This document shows, in pieces, positions 8,864-21,962 of a stretch of 64,000 bases of DNA. Source of the DNA: Gemmiger sp. An194 (GTDB lineage: Bacteria; Bacillota; Clostridia; Oscillospirales; Ruminococcaceae); assembly GCF_002160145.1 (NCBI RefSeq), contig NZ_NFKA01000011.1:37903-101902 (forward strand), written 5' to 3'. Position 1 is the first letter of the stretch, and every line of letters starts with the position of its first letter. A program made the position numbers and the translations under genes. The notes below the pieces were generated by a model that ran no database searches, was not told the DNA's origin, and saw only the letters and a list, made by a program, of their open reading frames with translations.

Positions 8864-9570
8864 TTGCTCTCCCCCGCAAAATAAGCATTCAGCTCGCTGA
8901 GAAAGGCCTTCTTGCGGGAACGGCTGAACCGAAGCCGTTCCCCGTGAACGATCACCTCGTCCTCCACCACAGCCTCCGTGTGCTGCAAATTGACCAGATA
9001 GCACTGATTGCAGCGGGCAAAGTGTTCACCGGCGAACTGACTTTCAGCCTCGCGCATGGACCCGCTGCTTTGAAGGACGCCCTCCGCAGTGTGGTACAGC
9101 AGATTGTGACCGCTGGATTCCACATAGTACAAATGCGAAAATGCAACACGATGCGTTCCGTCCCGGGTGGTAACCGTAAAATACTTTTCCTCCCGGCGGC
9201 GCATACGGGAAAGCGCGCGTTCCAGCCGCTGCGAAAAAGCAAAATAACTCACCGGCTTCAGTATGTAATCCAACGCATCCACCGCATACCCCTTAATGGC
9301 GTATTGCGGCGAATTGGTGATGAAGATAATCACCACATCCCGGTCCTTTTGCCGGATCTCCTCCGCGGCCGTCATGCCATCCATAAATGTCATTTCGATG
9401 TCCATCAGGATGATGTCGTAGTCCGCCTTGTAATGCAATGCGATTTCATCGCCGTCCGAAAATTCCGTTACGCTGATCGGTTCCCCTGTGCGCGAGGCAT
9501 ACTGCATGATGTATTCATGGAGCTGTGTGCGGTATTGCAGATCGTCTTCCACTAATGCAATTCGTACCAC
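8860..9570 (-). CDS. LytTR-family response regulator
   Basis: DNA-binding response regulator of 236 residues. The receiver domain covers about residues 1-120 with acidic pocket E8/D9/D10, phospho-acceptor Asp57 in ILMDIEM and Lys in ILKPVSYF. The LytTR output domain covers about 130-230 (YFTVTTRDGTHRVAFSHLYYVES, then FARCNQCYLVNL). The start is the GTG at 9570, chosen because AAAGGATGG sits six bases before it and no in-frame ATG is near. It is the first gene of the pair with the histidine kinase. LytTR proteins bind pairs of direct repeats upstream of their targets. No clear copy was identified here. Confidence 0.9.
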   Translation of the reverse strand: MVRIALVEDDLQYRTQLHEYIMQYASRTGEPISVTEFSDGDEIALHYKADYDIILMDIEMTFMDGMTAAEEIRQKDRDVVIIFITNSPQYAIKGYAVDALDYILKPVSYFAFSQRLERALSRMRRREEKYFTVTTRDGTHRVAFSHLYYVESSGHNLLYHTAEGVLQSSGSMREAESQFAGEHFARCNQCYLVNLQHTEAVVEDEVIVHGERLRFSRSRKKAFLSELNAYFAGESK

Positions 9571-9700
9571 CTTGTGCCATCCTTTCTTTCCGTGTTATGC
9601 CATTTTTTATCATAGCCAAAATTTTGAGGATTTGCAAGATTGGGGAATTTGCGAAGTTTCCACTTTATATTGTGTAAAAAATTTCACGCCCAATACAATA

Positions 9701-9740
9701 AGCCCCGTTTTTTCAGCAAACTTGCCAAAAAAACGGGGCT
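9701..9740 (-). terminator. Terminator downstream of AraC regulator
   Basis: AGCCCCGTTTTTT at 9701-9713 pairs with AAAAAAACGGGGCT ending at 9740, around a short loop. On the minus strand the stem itself ends the AraC transcript eleven bases after its stop codon. It also insulates the LytTR gene that begins at 9570. Confidence 0.85.
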
Positions 9741-9750
9741 CACTCACTTT

Positions 9751-10722
9751 TCATGCCTGGGGTGGCCGGTCACGGAACTGTGCCGGGGAGCAGGTGTATT
9801 TTTCCCGGAACTTCCGGTAGAAATAGCTGCTGTTTTCATACCCAACCGCCGCCATCACCGCATCGGTGGACATGCCGGTATTGGACAGCAGATAGGCGGC
9901 CTGCTGCAGCTTGCGCTGCTGGAGCAGCTGCTTGAAATTGGCACCGGTGTGATGCTTCAGCAGCCGGCTCAGCGCATAATCCGGCATGTGGAGGCGGGCG
10001 GCGATCTCCTCCAGCGTGCCGTCCCGATAGGAGGTCTCGATGTATTGCAGGGTGGAAAAAATCGCGTTTTCATCCCGGCTTTCCGGCAAAATACGGTTGA
10101 TGTTTTCCGCAAACAGCGTCAAGTTCTGAAGCAGCAGCCCCATGGTGGTCTGATTCAGCAGATTCGCCCCGGGCTTTTTTTCCAGCAGGGTCCAGATCAT
10201 ATTTTCCAGCAGGTTTTCCACCGGCAGGATATCCCCCGCCGCAATGTGCAGCCAGCCCGCAAAGGTGGATGTCTCAGACAGTGTGGAAACCAAAAAATCC
10301 CGCAGCACGTTTTCCTGCTCCAGCATCCGGAAGCTTCGGTCAAAAAACTGGGGCAGGATGATGAAGTTCACCCCCACATCCTCCTCCGAGGCCGGAAGGA
10401 TCTCGTGGTAGACCGCCTGGTTCAGAAACAGCAGATCGCCGGTGTGAAGCTCCATTCGCTGGGTGCCGTTCAGGATATGGGTGGTGGAGCCGCTGCACAT
10501 ATACAGCACCTCCACGTAATTGTGCCGGTGGCGGGGAAAATGCACAAACCGGGTATGCGGGCGGATCTCGATCAGCTTGCCCTTCTCCAGCATCTTCTCG
10601 CTGTCCACCACAAAATCCCGGCCCGAGGTATAGCGTTCCCGCTGAATGCCCTGCTGCCCGGCCAGGATAGCCCGCTCCTCCTCGGTGATCTCTTTCAGCT
10701 GGCGCAAAAGGCGCTCGTCCAT
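9751..10722 (-). CDS. AraC-family regulator, probable rhamnose regulator
   Basis: Transcription factor of 323 residues. The N-terminal part (about 45-150) is a cupin-like sugar-sensing domain (HFPRHRHNYVEVLYM, LLFLNQAVYHEI). The last 100 residues form two AraC helix-turn-helix units (TLEEIAARLHMPDYALSRLLKHH and MSTDAVMAAVGYENSSYFYRKF). The start ATG at 10722 follows AAGAGGAGG. It is transcribed away from rhaB with a 144-base shared control region, the usual layout of an activator and its target operon. L-rhamnose or a pathway intermediate is therefore the probable effector. This is inferred from position, since the sequence does not identify the ligand. Confidence 0.88.
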   Translation of the reverse strand: MDERLLRQLKEITEEERAILAGQQGIQRERYTSGRDFVVDSEKMLEKGKLIEIRPHTRFVHFPRHRHNYVEVLYMCSGSTTHILNGTQRMELHTGDLLFLNQAVYHEILPASEEDVGVNFIILPQFFDRSFRMLEQENVLRDFLVSTLSETSTFAGWLHIAAGDILPVENLLENMIWTLLEKKPGANLLNQTTMGLLLQNLTLFAENINRILPESRDENAIFSTLQYIETSYRDGTLEEIAARLHMPDYALSRLLKHHTGANFKQLLQQRKLQQAAYLLSNTGMSTDAVMAAVGYENSSYFYRKFREKYTCSPAQFRDRPPQA

Positions 10723-10866
10723 GGCGATCCCTCCTCTTTTTCTCTAGCATATCACAACCGGTCGAAAGCTGCAAATAAGGTCCCTGTTTTATTCAAAAGC
10801 GGTCCTTTTTTCCGCCCGGCAGAACGAATAAAATAAAAGCAAAGAAACACAGAAAGGAGACTTCCC
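10723..10866. promoter_or_regulatory. Divergent control region between AraC gene and rhaB
   Basis: A 144-base gap between oppositely transcribed genes. AT-rich stretches occur at 10769-10800 and 10825-10850, and a strong AAAGGAGA site stands before rhaB. No convincing -35/-10 pair or repeated operator could be fixed by eye. Confidence 0.5.
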
Positions 10867-12336
10867 ATGGCACCCTATTATCTGGCCATCGACATCGGCG
10901 CATCCAGCGGCCGGCACATCCTGGGACATGTGGAAAACGGACGGATGCTCCTGGAGGAGATCCACCGCTTTGAAAACCGCCAGGTTCGCCGCGACGGTCA
11001 CGACTGCTGGGATGTTCAGCATCTTTGGCAGGGCATTCTGGACGGCCTGAAGGTCTGCAAAGCTCTGGGCAAAATCCCCGCTTCCGTAGGCATCGACACC
11101 TGGGCGGTGGATTTTGTGCTGCTGGGCGAAAGCGGCGACCGCATCAGCGACGCAGTCGCCTATCGGGACAGCCGCACCGACGGCATGGACCGGCTGGTGG
11201 AGGCCAAAATCCCCGCCGGAGAACTGTATGCCCACACCGGAATTCAGAAGCAGAGTTTCAACACCATCTATCAGCTTGTGGCCCTCCAACAGGAGCATCC
11301 TGAGCAGCTGCAGGCTGCACAGAGTCTGCTGATGATTCCCGACTACTTCAACTACCTGCTGACCGGCGTGAAGAAGCAGGAGTACACCAACGCCACCAGC
11401 ACCGGCCTGGTCAACGCCGCCGCGAAGGAATGGGACCGGGAGCTGCTGGAGCGGCTTGGTCTGCCCGACCACCTGTTCGGCCCGCTTTCCATGCCGGGCG
11501 AAACGGTGGGCCAGCTGCGGCCGGACATTGCCGAGGCCGTCGGCTTCCAGACCACCGTGGTACTGCCTGCCACCCACGACACCGGCTCCGCCTTCCTGGC
11601 GGTACCCGCCGAGGATGACAACGCAGTGTACCTGTCCAGCGGCACCTGGAGCCTGCTGGGCGTGGAAAACCCCGAGCCCATCACCAGTGAAGCCAGCCGC
11701 CTGCAGAACTTCACCAACGAGGGCGGCGCCTGGTACCGTTACCGTTACCTGAAAAACATCATGGGTCTGTGGATGATCCAGTCCATCCGCCGGGAGCTGA
11801 ACGGCGTGGACTATGTGGAAGGCAAAACCCGGGCCGAGTGGACGCTGGACGTTGCCGCAGGGGAGCGCCAGTGGACCTTCCCCGATCTGATCGCCAGCGC
11901 GGAGGGCGCGGCCGATTTTGAGAGCATCGTGGATGCCAACGACGACGCCTTCCTGGCACCGGACAGCATGATCGCCGCCGTGCAGAAGGCCTGCGAATGC
12001 AGCGGTCAGCCGGTTCCCACCACCGTGGGCCAGCTGATGCAGTGCGTCTACCGCAGCCTGACGCTGTGCTACAAAAACGCCATTGCCGGGCTTTCCCGCC
12101 TGACCGGCAAGGAATACACCACCATCCACATTGTGGGCGGCGGCTGCCAGGACAATTACCTCAACCGCATGACCGCCTCTGTGACCGGTCTGCCGGTGTG
12201 GGCCGGTCCCGTGGAAGGCACAGCCATCGGCAACCTGGTGATTCAGATGATCCGCGGCGGCGAATTCGCCGATTTGGCCGCGGCCCGCAGTTGTATCCGT
12301 GAAAGTTTTGATATCAAGGAGGTTCTTCCCCAATGA
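10867..12336 (+). CDS. rhaB: Rhamnulokinase
   Basis: FGGY-family sugar kinase of 489 residues that phosphorylates L-rhamnulose with ATP. The N-terminal phosphate loop is DIGASSGRHILG (residues 8-19). DTWAVDF and AYRDSRTDGM match the RhaB substrate pocket, ATHDTGSAF the central hinge, and TIHIVGGGCQDNYLN the adenosine-binding region near residue 420. The start ATG at 10867 follows AAAGGAGA. The stop overlaps the next gene's start (ATGA at 12333-12336). The whole-length resemblance is to RhaB rather than FucK or XylB, and the co-operonic rhamnulose-1-phosphate aldolase supports the assignment. Confidence 0.92.
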   Translation: MAPYYLAIDIGASSGRHILGHVENGRMLLEEIHRFENRQVRRDGHDCWDVQHLWQGILDGLKVCKALGKIPASVGIDTWAVDFVLLGESGDRISDAVAYRDSRTDGMDRLVEAKIPAGELYAHTGIQKQSFNTIYQLVALQQEHPEQLQAAQSLLMIPDYFNYLLTGVKKQEYTNATSTGLVNAAAKEWDRELLERLGLPDHLFGPLSMPGETVGQLRPDIAEAVGFQTTVVLPATHDTGSAFLAVPAEDDNAVYLSSGTWSLLGVENPEPITSEASRLQNFTNEGGAWYRYRYLKNIMGLWMIQSIRRELNGVDYVEGKTRAEWTLDVAAGERQWTFPDLIASAEGAADFESIVDANDDAFLAPDSMIAAVQKACECSGQPVPTTVGQLMQCVYRSLTLCYKNAIAGLSRLTGKEYTTIHIVGGGCQDNYLNRMTASVTGLPVWAGPVEGTAIGNLVIQMIRGGEFADLAAARSCIRESFDIKEVLPQ

Positions 12337-13757
12337 GCATGTTAGTGGAAACCAAAGCCCGCGTTGGCGTGTTCGCCATCGCCCTGGGTGCTTACCTGCC
12401 CCAGTTCCCCAGCCTGGTGCCCGAGTTCCAGGCTCAGTATGAGCAGTTCAAAACCATGATCCCCGACACAGTGGAGCTGGTGGACGGCGGCATCGTCACC
12501 ACCAAGGAGCTGAGCCAGGCCGCCGGCGACAAGTTCCGCGCCGCCGATGTGGATCTGGTGATCCTGCAGCTGCTGACCTACGCCACCTCCTACAACATGC
12601 TGCCCGCCGTGCGGGATCTGGATGTTCCGGTGGTTCTGGTGAACGTGCAGAAGCTGCGCGCTCCCGACTACGAGAACACCGACACCGCCAAGTGGCTGGG
12701 CGAGCTGTACGCCTGCGGCGCTGTGGGCGAGATGGTTGCCGACCTGGAGCGTGCCGGCAAGCGCCATGCGGTCATCACCGGCGTTGTGGAGGGCGGCGAC
12801 CCGGTTGTTGAGGCTGAGATCAACGACTGGTGCAAGGCTGCCCAGGTACGCCGCCGCTTCCGGGACACCAACCTGGCCCAGATCGGCCGTCCCTACCCCG
12901 GCATGATGGACCTGTACATCGACGAGACCAACCTCTACCATCGGATGTGGCTGTACACCAAGCAGTTCGACTGGGAGAAGATGTGGGCCATTGCCGACAA
13001 CATCACCGACGAGGCCGTCATCCGCGCCAAGGCCCAGGAGATTCTGGACACCTTCGACATCGAGGGCGGCGGCACTGTGGAAAAGGTTTGGGAGATGGCT
13101 CGCTACGTGGTGGCCTTCGAGCAGTGGGTCAAGGACGAGAAGATCGCCTTCATCGCCTCCCACTACGACGGCTTTGCCCAGGGCAAGGCTGGCGTGCTGG
13201 ACTCCATGCTGATCCCCGCCTTCTCCATGCTCATCAAGCAGGGCGTTGCCTGCGCCGTTGAGGGCGATATCAAGGTTTCCATGGCCATGTCCATCCTGAA
13301 GACCATTTCCGGCCAGGGCCAGCTGTCCGAGATGTACTCCATCGACTTCGACAAGGACATCTGCATCATCGGTCATTCCGGCTCCGGCGACGCGGCCATC
13401 TCCGTCAAGAAGCCCACCATGAAGATCGTTCCCGTCTTCCACGGCAAGACCGGCGGCGGCTACCTGACCCAGTTCTACCCCCATCTGGGCCCCGTGACCT
13501 ATCTGGGCATCACCCAGGACAAGGACGGCCACTTCAAGTTCGTTGTGGCTGAGGGCGTGAACGAGGAAGGCCCCATCTTCACCTTCGGCGACACCAACAT
13601 GCGCACCCGCTTCACCTGCGGCGCCCGCGAGTTCGTGAACCGCTGGAGCGAGGCCGGCCCCACCCATCACATGGCTGCCGCCTCCGGCCGTCACATCGAC
13701 ACCATCCTGAAGGTCGCCGAGATCTTCAACGTGCCGGTGGATGTTATCACCCGTTGA
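12333..13757 (+). CDS. AraA/FucI-fold sugar isomerase, probable L-rhamnose isomerase
   Basis: Predicted aldose-ketose isomerase of 474 residues in the L-arabinose/L-fucose isomerase superfamily. By eye it aligns with AraA through the metal-site blocks AVEGDIK (Glu310), LSEMYSIDF (Glu333), GHSGSGD (His348) and PTHHMAAASG (His445/446). These match the order and spacing of the four Mn ligands of E. coli AraA. It is clearly not RhaA, which has a xylose-isomerase-type barrel. It sits between rhaB and rhaD with a 4-base overlap to rhaB and its own AAGGAGG site, and no rhaA is present in the window. The inferred job is L-rhamnose to L-rhamnulose. Alternatives are an L-arabinose or L-fucose isomerase misplaced in the operon, or an enzyme active on several 6-deoxysugars. 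Fold and metal site are confident. Substrate is inferred. Confidence 0.75.
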   Translation: MSMLVETKARVGVFAIALGAYLPQFPSLVPEFQAQYEQFKTMIPDTVELVDGGIVTTKELSQAAGDKFRAADVDLVILQLLTYATSYNMLPAVRDLDVPVVLVNVQKLRAPDYENTDTAKWLGELYACGAVGEMVADLERAGKRHAVITGVVEGGDPVVEAEINDWCKAAQVRRRFRDTNLAQIGRPYPGMMDLYIDETNLYHRMWLYTKQFDWEKMWAIADNITDEAVIRAKAQEILDTFDIEGGGTVEKVWEMARYVVAFEQWVKDEKIAFIASHYDGFAQGKAGVLDSMLIPAFSMLIKQGVACAVEGDIKVSMAMSILKTISGQGQLSEMYSIDFDKDICIIGHSGSGDAAISVKKPTMKIVPVFHGKTGGGYLTQFYPHLGPVTYLGITQDKDGHFKFVVAEGVNEEGPIFTFGDTNMRTRFTCGAREFVNRWSEAGPTHHMAAASGRHIDTILKVAEIFNVPVDVITR

Positions 13758-13802
13758 GTCATTCCGCAAAAGCGGTGTTAAGAAAAGAAAGGAAGATTTT
13801 AA

Positions 13803-14630
13803 GTGGATATTTATGAGATCAGCTGTGTAAAAGGCTTTATCCGTATGTGCAACGACGGCTGGCTGCAGGGCTGGCACGAGCGCAACGGCGGCAACCTGAC
13901 CTACCGCATGACCGAAGAGGACGTGGCCGCCTGCCGTCCCTTCTTTGACGAGACTCCCCGTGAGTGGGTGAACATGGGCGTTCAGGCCGAAAACCTGGCC
14001 GGCGAATACTTCATCACCACCGGCTCCGGCAAATACTTCCGGAACGTGGAGCCCGACCCCATCCACAGCATCGGCATCGTGGAGATCAACGAAACCGGCG
14101 ACAGCTGGCGCATCGTTTGGGGTCTGGCCGAGGGTGCCAAGCCCACCAGTGAGTTCCCCAGCCATTTTATGAATCACAGCGTGCGCAAGGCTGCCACCGA
14201 TGGCGCCAACCGTGTCATCTACCACTGCCATGCCACCAACGTGATCGCTCTGACCTACATCCTGCCCCTGACCGACCGGGATTTCAGCCGTGCTCTGTGG
14301 CAGTCCGCCACCGAGTGCCCCGTGGTCTTCCCCGAGGGCGTGGGCGTCTGCCCCTGGATGGTTCCCGGCGGCGCTGACATCGCCATGGCCACCAGCGAGA
14401 AGATGAAGAGCTATCAGGCCGCCGTTTGGGCACAGCACGGCCTGTTCGCCTCCGGCCCGGACTACGACACCACCTTCGGCCTGGCTCACACCATCGAGAA
14501 GAGTGCCGAGATCTATGTGAAGGTGCTGTCCATGGGCGGCGGTCTGATTCGTCAGACCATCGAGGACGACAACCTGCGCGCCATCGCCCGGGACTTCGGC
14601 GTGAAGCTGAACGAGGACTTCCTCAGCTGA
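13803..14630 (+). CDS. rhaD: Rhamnulose-1-phosphate aldolase
   Basis: Class II zinc aldolase of 275 residues that splits L-rhamnulose-1-phosphate into dihydroxyacetone phosphate and L-lactaldehyde. It matches E. coli RhaD nearly end to end: GWHERNGGNLT, ITTGSGKYFRNV, PTSEFPSHF with the catalytic Glu, YHCHATN with two Zn-binding His, ECPVVFPEGVGVCPWMVPG, and QHGLFASGP with the third His. The start is a GTG at 13803 supported by AAAGGAAG eight bases upstream, and no ATG fits. It is the last gene of the rhaB - isomerase - rhaD operon, 45 bases after the isomerase stop, and is followed by a strong terminator. Confidence 0.95.
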   Translation: MDIYEISCVKGFIRMCNDGWLQGWHERNGGNLTYRMTEEDVAACRPFFDETPREWVNMGVQAENLAGEYFITTGSGKYFRNVEPDPIHSIGIVEINETGDSWRIVWGLAEGAKPTSEFPSHFMNHSVRKAATDGANRVIYHCHATNVIALTYILPLTDRDFSRALWQSATECPVVFPEGVGVCPWMVPGGADIAMATSEKMKSYQAAVWAQHGLFASGPDYDTTFGLAHTIEKSAEIYVKVLSMGGGLIRQTIEDDNLRAIARDFGVKLNEDFLS

Positions 14631-14634
14631 GTCC

Positions 14635-14747
14635 TGCTCCCGCAGAAACGAGCGCTGGTTTTCCCGGCCGCAGAATCCGCGCACAGGCAACGCTCTGCCC
14701 CTCAGACGCTGCCTGTGCCGTTCTGCGGCCCGGGTAATCCCCGGAGC
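14635..14747 (+). other. Long imperfect stem-loop after rhaD
   Basis: CCCGGCCGCAGAA (14663-14675) can pair with TTCTGCGGCC plus CGGG (14721-14734). Inside it GCACAGGCA pairs with TGCCTGTGC, with more partial pairing toward the loop. An outer TGCTCC/GGAGCA pairing (14635 and 14747) may extend it. There is no T-tract directly after it. Its role is unknown. It could protect the rhaD mRNA 3' end or be a dispersed palindromic repeat. Confidence 0.6.
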
Positions 14748-14787
14748 AAGTAACAAGCATACCTCATACCTACCATTTTCTTATAAC

Positions 14788-14826
14788 AAAGCCGCCCTCC
14801 GGATCATTGGTCCGGAGGGCGGCTTT
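14788..14826. terminator. Bidirectional terminator between rhaD and lacZ
   Basis: AAAGCCGCCCTCCGGA pairs with TCCGGAGGGCGGCTTT around a short loop. It serves two convergent operons, rhaD from the left and the fucose/lacZ operon from the right. Confidence 0.85.
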
Positions 14827-14887
14827 GTATTAGGAGGAAGGAAAGAGGCTGTTACCATATTTTCGTTCTGCAACAGCCCTTTGCATT

Positions 14888-19772
<4,885 letters not shown>

Positions 19773-19788
19773 ATTCTTATTCCTCCGT

Positions 19789-21219
19789 TCAGGATTCTTT
19801 CAAAATGGTTTTGTAGCGTTCAAAGGCGCTGTTCCAGAGCGCCGTATCCTCCGGCTGATACCGCTGCACCGGCTCGGTGCGGGCAATGAGGGCCCGGCCC
19901 TCGTCCAGATTTTTCAGTTCACCCAGAGCCACAAGCTGGATGAGAATATTGCCCAGCGCAGTGGCTTCGATGGGCCCGGTGATCACCGGCAGTCCCAGAC
20001 TGTTGGCCGTCATCTGGCAGAGAAGCCGGGCCTGTGCGCCGCCGCCCATGATGTGCAGGGCAGTGAAGGTCTGGCCGGTGGAACGGCTCAGCTGCTCCAG
20101 CGCGAAACGGTACTTGAGAGCAAGACTCTGGTACACACAGCACATCACCTGGCCCACCGTTTCCGGCACCGGCTGACCGGTGCGGCGGCAGAACTCCCGC
20201 ACCCGGGCGGGGATATCGCCGGGCGGGGTAAATTCGGGCGCGTCCGGGTCGATAAAGCTTTGCAGCGGCTCGGCTTCCAGGGCCATCTGAGCCAGCTGGG
20301 CAAAGGAGTAGTCCATTCCCTCCCGCTGCCACTGACGGCGGCTTTCCTGAATGAGCCACAGACCGATGATGTTTTTCAGATAGTTGACCTTGCCGTTTGC
20401 TCCCCGCTCGTTGGAGAGGGCCAGCTCCCGGCTTTGCTCGGTGAGCACCGGCCCGTCCAACTCGCAGCCGATCAGGCTCCAGGTGCCGCAGGAGAGGAAG
20501 GCCGCGCCGGGCTGCGGGTCAGGCATGGCCGCCACCGCGCACTGGGTATCGTGCCCAGCCACCGCGATGACCTTGGCGCCCTTGTATTCCCCCACCACGC
20601 TGCCGCTGGGCACCAGCGGAGCCAGCAGGTGCTCGGGGATATTGAATGCCTCCAGCACCGGCTTGCTCCAGCCGCCGCTCTTGGCATCCAGCATCTGGCT
20701 GGTGGAGGCGATGGTGGTCTCACAGACTTCGCTCCCGCACAAGGCGTGGGCGAACAGATCCGGCATAAACAGCAGTCGTTTGGCCTGTTTCAGCAGCTCC
20801 GGCTGCTCCTTTTGCAGCGCCAGCAGCTGGAACAGCGTGTTGATGGCCATGATCTGACTGCCGGTGGCCCCGTAGAGCTCCGCCTGCGGCATGATCTTCT
20901 CGGCCTGCTCCACCATACCTGTGGTGCGGCCATCCCGGTAATGGACCGGGTCACCCAGCAGCTTGCCGTTTTCGTCCAGCAGGCCGAAGTCCACGCCCCA
21001 GGTGTCGAAACCGATGCTGTCGAACTCGCCTGCCTTTTCAATGCCCTTGTGCACATTTTCCATCAGGTCGGCAAAATCCCAGCGGAAATGGCCGTCTGTT
21101 TCCCGGGGACGGTTTTCAAAGCGGTGCACTTCCCGGTAGGTCAGTGTTCCATCGCTGTATTGTGCCAGAATGGCCCGCCCGCTGGATGCGCCGAAATCAA
21201 AGGCCAGAACTCGTTTCAT
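19789..21219 (-). CDS. L-fuculokinase of the RhaB family
   Basis: FGGY-family kinase of 476 residues. The ATP loop is [12 protein letters not shown], followed by [40 protein letters not shown] and [13 protein letters not shown]. These are RhaB-subfamily blocks and not those of enterobacterial FucK. Because fucA and fucI flank it with gaps of 18 and 16 bases, its natural substrate is most likely L-fuculose, as for RhaB-like kinases in other gut fucose operons. Compared with the rhaB product at 10867 it lacks the RhaB-like GGGCQ and carries GGGAQ. The start ATG at 21219 follows AAAGGAAA. Rhamnulokinase activity cannot be excluded from sequence. Confidence 0.88.
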   Translation of the reverse strand: MKRVLAFDFGASSGRAILAQYSDGTLTYREVHRFENRPRETDGHFRWDFADLMENVHKGIEKAGEFDSIGFDTWGVDFGLLDENGKLLGDPVHYRDGRTTGMVEQAEKIMPQAELYGATGSQIMAINTLFQLLALQKEQPELLKQAKRLLFMPDLFAHALCGSEVCETTIASTSQMLDAKSGGWSKPVLEAFNIPEHLLAPLVPSGSVVGEYKGAKVIAVAGHDTQCAVAAMPDPQPGAAFLSCGTWSLIGCELDGPVLTEQSRELALSNERGANGKVNYLKNIIGLWLIQESRRQWQREGMDYSFAQLAQMALEAEPLQSFIDPDAPEFTPPGDIPARVREFCRRTGQPVPETVGQVMCCVYQSLALKYRFALEQLSRSTGQTFTALHIMGGGAQARLLCQMTANSLGLPVITGPIEATALGNILIQLVALGELKNLDEGRALIARTEPVQRYQPEDTALWNSAFERYKTILKES

Positions 21220-21237
21220 GGGCGTTTCCTTTCCCGG

Positions 21238-21927
21238 TCAGCGCAGGCCGTTGTCGAATTTCTTGTAGCCGGGGTGACGGCCGGTCACCTGATAGAAACC
21301 GCGCAGGTCGATCAGCTTCTGGATGTTCTCCCGGCTGATGTCGATGCTGCCGCCCAGGATCACCGCGTTGATGGTGATCTTGGCCCACAGCTCCAGGCTT
21401 TCCATCCGGTAGAAGGCGGTGATGATGTCGCTGCCCACGGCCAGTGCGCCATGGTTTTCCAGCAGCATCACATCATGCTCTTCCAGATAGGGCTCGATGG
21501 CGTCCGGCACCTCGGTGGTGCTGGGGGTGCCGTAGGGGGTCAGAGGAACGCTGCCGATCACCGCCACATCCTCGATCATGTTGTACATGTCCATCGCCTT
21601 GTGGGCCACGGCAAAGCCGGTGGCACCGGGAGGATGGGCATGGATCACGCTCCAGATATCCGGGCGCTTTTCATAGCAGCGCAGATGCATCTTGATCTCA
21701 CTGGAGGGGCGCAGGCCCTCGGCGCCTTCCAGTACCTCGCCCTTCGCATTGATGCGGATGAGCTTTTCCGGAGTGATGAAGCTCTTGCTCATACCGGTGG
21801 GGGTGCACAGGAAGGTGCCGTCCTCCAGACGGGCGGACACATTGCCGTCGTTGGCGGCAACCCAGCCCAGCTGCCACATCTTGTGGCAGACATCACAAAT
21901 CTGTTCTTTCAAAACCTGCAGTTCCAT
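21238..21927 (-). CDS. fucA: L-fuculose-1-phosphate aldolase
   Basis: Class II zinc aldolase of 229 residues making dihydroxyacetone phosphate and L-lactaldehyde from L-fuculose-1-phosphate. Key blocks are GWVAANDGNVSARL, PTGMSKSFI, RPSSEIKMHL with the catalytic Glu, VIHAHPPGATGFA with two Zn-binding His, and LLENHGALAVGSD with the third. The start ATG at 21927 follows GAGGAA. It lies between the sulfatase gene (35-base gap) and the kinase. The aldolase subfamily also includes ribulose-phosphate epimerase-like members, but fucI next door supports fuculose phosphate. Confidence 0.93.
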   Translation of the reverse strand: MELQVLKEQICDVCHKMWQLGWVAANDGNVSARLEDGTFLCTPTGMSKSFITPEKLIRINAKGEVLEGAEGLRPSSEIKMHLRCYEKRPDIWSVIHAHPPGATGFAVAHKAMDMYNMIEDVAVIGSVPLTPYGTPSTTEVPDAIEPYLEEHDVMLLENHGALAVGSDIITAFYRMESLELWAKITINAVILGGSIDISRENIQKLIDLRGFYQVTGRHPGYKKFDNGLR

Positions 21928-21962
21928 TGTGGGTTCCTCGTTTCTCTATGAATTTCTGGGGA

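Noticed and set aside
12342..14756. Minus-strand open frame spanning the isomerase and rhaD
   Set aside because: Covers two well-identified plus-strand genes and a stem-loop. Composition is typical of antisense shadow.
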